Shown here piece after piece: positions 62,853-64,000 of a DNA stretch of 64,000 nucleotides (position 1 is its first letter; each line of letters starts with the position of its first letter). The notes below the pieces were generated by a model that saw only the letters and a program-made list of their open reading frames with translations, made no database searches and had not been told where the DNA came from. The position numbers were made by a program, and so were the translations under genes. This DNA is from Ehretia macrophylla (lineage: Eukaryota; Streptophyta; Magnoliopsida; Boraginales; Ehretiaceae), in assembly GCA_037974665.1 (NCBI GenBank), contig CM075783.1, forward strand, positions 13,858,762-13,922,761, in the 5' to 3' direction.

Positions 62853-64000
62853 ACCTTGTGAAGGACAAAGCAACAGAACGTTATGGGATAGTTCCAAATG
62901 AAATGACTGATGGTGTAGCCAAGGTTAATAAAGAATATGAGATGCTAGTCTTGTCTTACGATTCTTCATAATCCCCTTTCCACCGATTCTGATATAGCCA
63001 AATGAGGGTTGTGGGTGTGGAAGGGGCCTATCCGCCTCATCCGTCACGTCGTGTAATCGAGGTAGCTAAAGGTTTATAGGGACCTCCTACATTAGGAAAA
63101 TGAATAGAACTCCGAAGCTTTGGTAGCGTTGGAAGCTTTGGGAACTGGACCTCCTCATCGAAAGGAACATCTTTTCTTATCCACTGGGCAAGGGCCTACG
63201 ACATAAGGCTCCTCCTACGAACCTATTGATCTATTGACCTCCGTAAGATATGGACCTATGGACCTATTCACCTATTGACCTCCGAACCTAAGGAATAGAG
63301 TTCCGCATCGGGAAGCCTACTCCTCGGGCTGTTCGGTACTTTATATGCTTGCCGCGGATAAAGACTACTTTAACTATTCAAGATTGCTTTACAGCAGGTG
63401 CGTGTCCCAGATGAAGGTGTACTGTAGGAAGGTGCTTTGGTGCTTGCCTCACTCCGATCTACGAATACCGGGTGATTTCACTCCTTATAAAGTAAAGTCT
63501 CCCTCCCTAGCTACTATAACTATAGGACTAAAGATTATGGTCGTAGGTCAACCTGTATGGAGTTGTGCCTGTGCCATCACTAAGGGTGGCCTTCCAACAT
63601 CAATTGACCCCACCCGAGTTTACTGAAGCTATGTTAGTTGAATTGGACGGTCTAGAGGAGGAAAGGCTGAAATGGCGCAGCCAAAGGAGTCCGTTCAGAA
63701 GGACTGAACACTAACTCCACCGAACTCAATTCGGCGCACACCCCCGCATGCTTTTCGCTTTGGTGCTTGCTCCTTTAACTCGGAATGAGAGCGCGAATCC
63801 CGGAACGGATTGTTATGGTGAGCAGTGTTAGAGGCGGACTAATTAAGGTGTTCGAAACTTCGCAGAGGCAGCGTGAATTCCGTTCTCGGCCGGCCTGCAT
63901 TTTATTGACTTCTTCACGTCCCCAGACTCCGACTAACGCCACCTCCGGGTAGTGACGGGAGAGAAGAGAAGACTAACGTCATTTCCTTAGATCAATCGCC
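62853..64000. other. Non-coding end of window
   Basis: An imperfect array of ACCTAT(TG) motifs is at 63220-63292. A 93-codon frame at 63345-63626 (plus) has no recognisable domain. The last 300 bases are GC-richer, but no gene was identified. Confidence 0.5.
63220..63292 (+). repeat. Imperfect short tandem array (ACCTATTGACCTCC-like)
   Basis: ACCTATTGATCTATTGACCTCC is followed by TGGACCTATGGACCTATTCA and then CCTATTGACCTCC again. It is six- to seven-base slippage with two copies of the longer unit. Confidence 0.75.

Noticed and set aside
63345..63626. 93-codon frame with a GQP motif recalling a polymerase motif
   Set aside because: Surrounding residues do not fit any RNA polymerase motif order; a three-residue match is not evidence.
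19916..64000. Search for CRISPR arrays, bacterial operons, or phage-like gene clusters
   Set aside because: No regularly spaced repeats and no runs of co-directed long frames were seen; the DNA is gene-poor and eukaryotic-organelle in character.

Overview
The window is plant DNA of mixed origin. It starts inside a full-length Ty3/gypsy retrotransposon, continues as gene-poor mitochondrial-type DNA, and contains a block of about 6.2 kb of chloroplast DNA. The organism is probably an angiosperm: the chloroplast block has the standard land-plant order trnV-trnM-atpE-atpB-rbcL-accD. The mitochondrial reading of the rest rests on a mitochondrial-type large-subunit rRNA fragment, a mitovirus-type polymerase remnant, and long stretches without genes that carry short dispersed repeats and tRNA remnants. 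No intact standard mitochondrial protein gene was recognised.

Layout. 1-9744: chromovirus-type LTR retrotransposon. Its left LTR is cut by the window edge and its right LTR is complete. It has a Met-initiator-type primer-binding site, a gag frame broken by one frameshift and one stop, a long open pol frame (protease, RT, RNase H, integrase, chromodomain-like tail) and a polypurine tract. 9745-13690: non-coding organelle-type DNA with small palindromes and a 12-nt tandem repeat. About 13690-19912: plastid insert with trnV-UAC (intron kept), an intact trnM-CAU, an atpE pseudogene (two stops), an atpB pseudogene (two stops), a fully open rbcL with its promoter, ribosome-binding site and 3' hairpin, and the 5' part of accD. 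19916-64000: mostly non-coding DNA with scattered foreign or degenerate pieces: a mandelonitrile lyase/HOTHEAD-type exon ending at an intron donor (23.6-24.2 kb), a Tat-like gypsy fragment (25.1 kb), two LINE endonuclease fragments (27.5-28.0 and 50.65-50.78 kb), an rrn26 fragment (34.4 kb), a mitovirus RdRp N-terminal remnant (36.3-37.0 kb), two tRNA-like remnants (38.7 and 53.2 kb), and a 43-nt hairpin-bearing repeat pair (57.9 and 59.3 kb).

Function. Little here works together as a system. The only probably functional units are the chloroplast-type trnM, which many plant mitochondria do use, and possibly the retrotransposon enzymes. rbcL has an open frame but would have no obvious role outside the plastid. 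Two readings of the whole window fit: a large angiosperm mitochondrial genome that has taken in nuclear, plastid and viral DNA, or a long nuclear copy of mitochondrial DNA flanked by a nuclear chromovirus. The near-complete retroelement and the CGA-to-TGA stops in atpB and atpE make the second reading worth testing.
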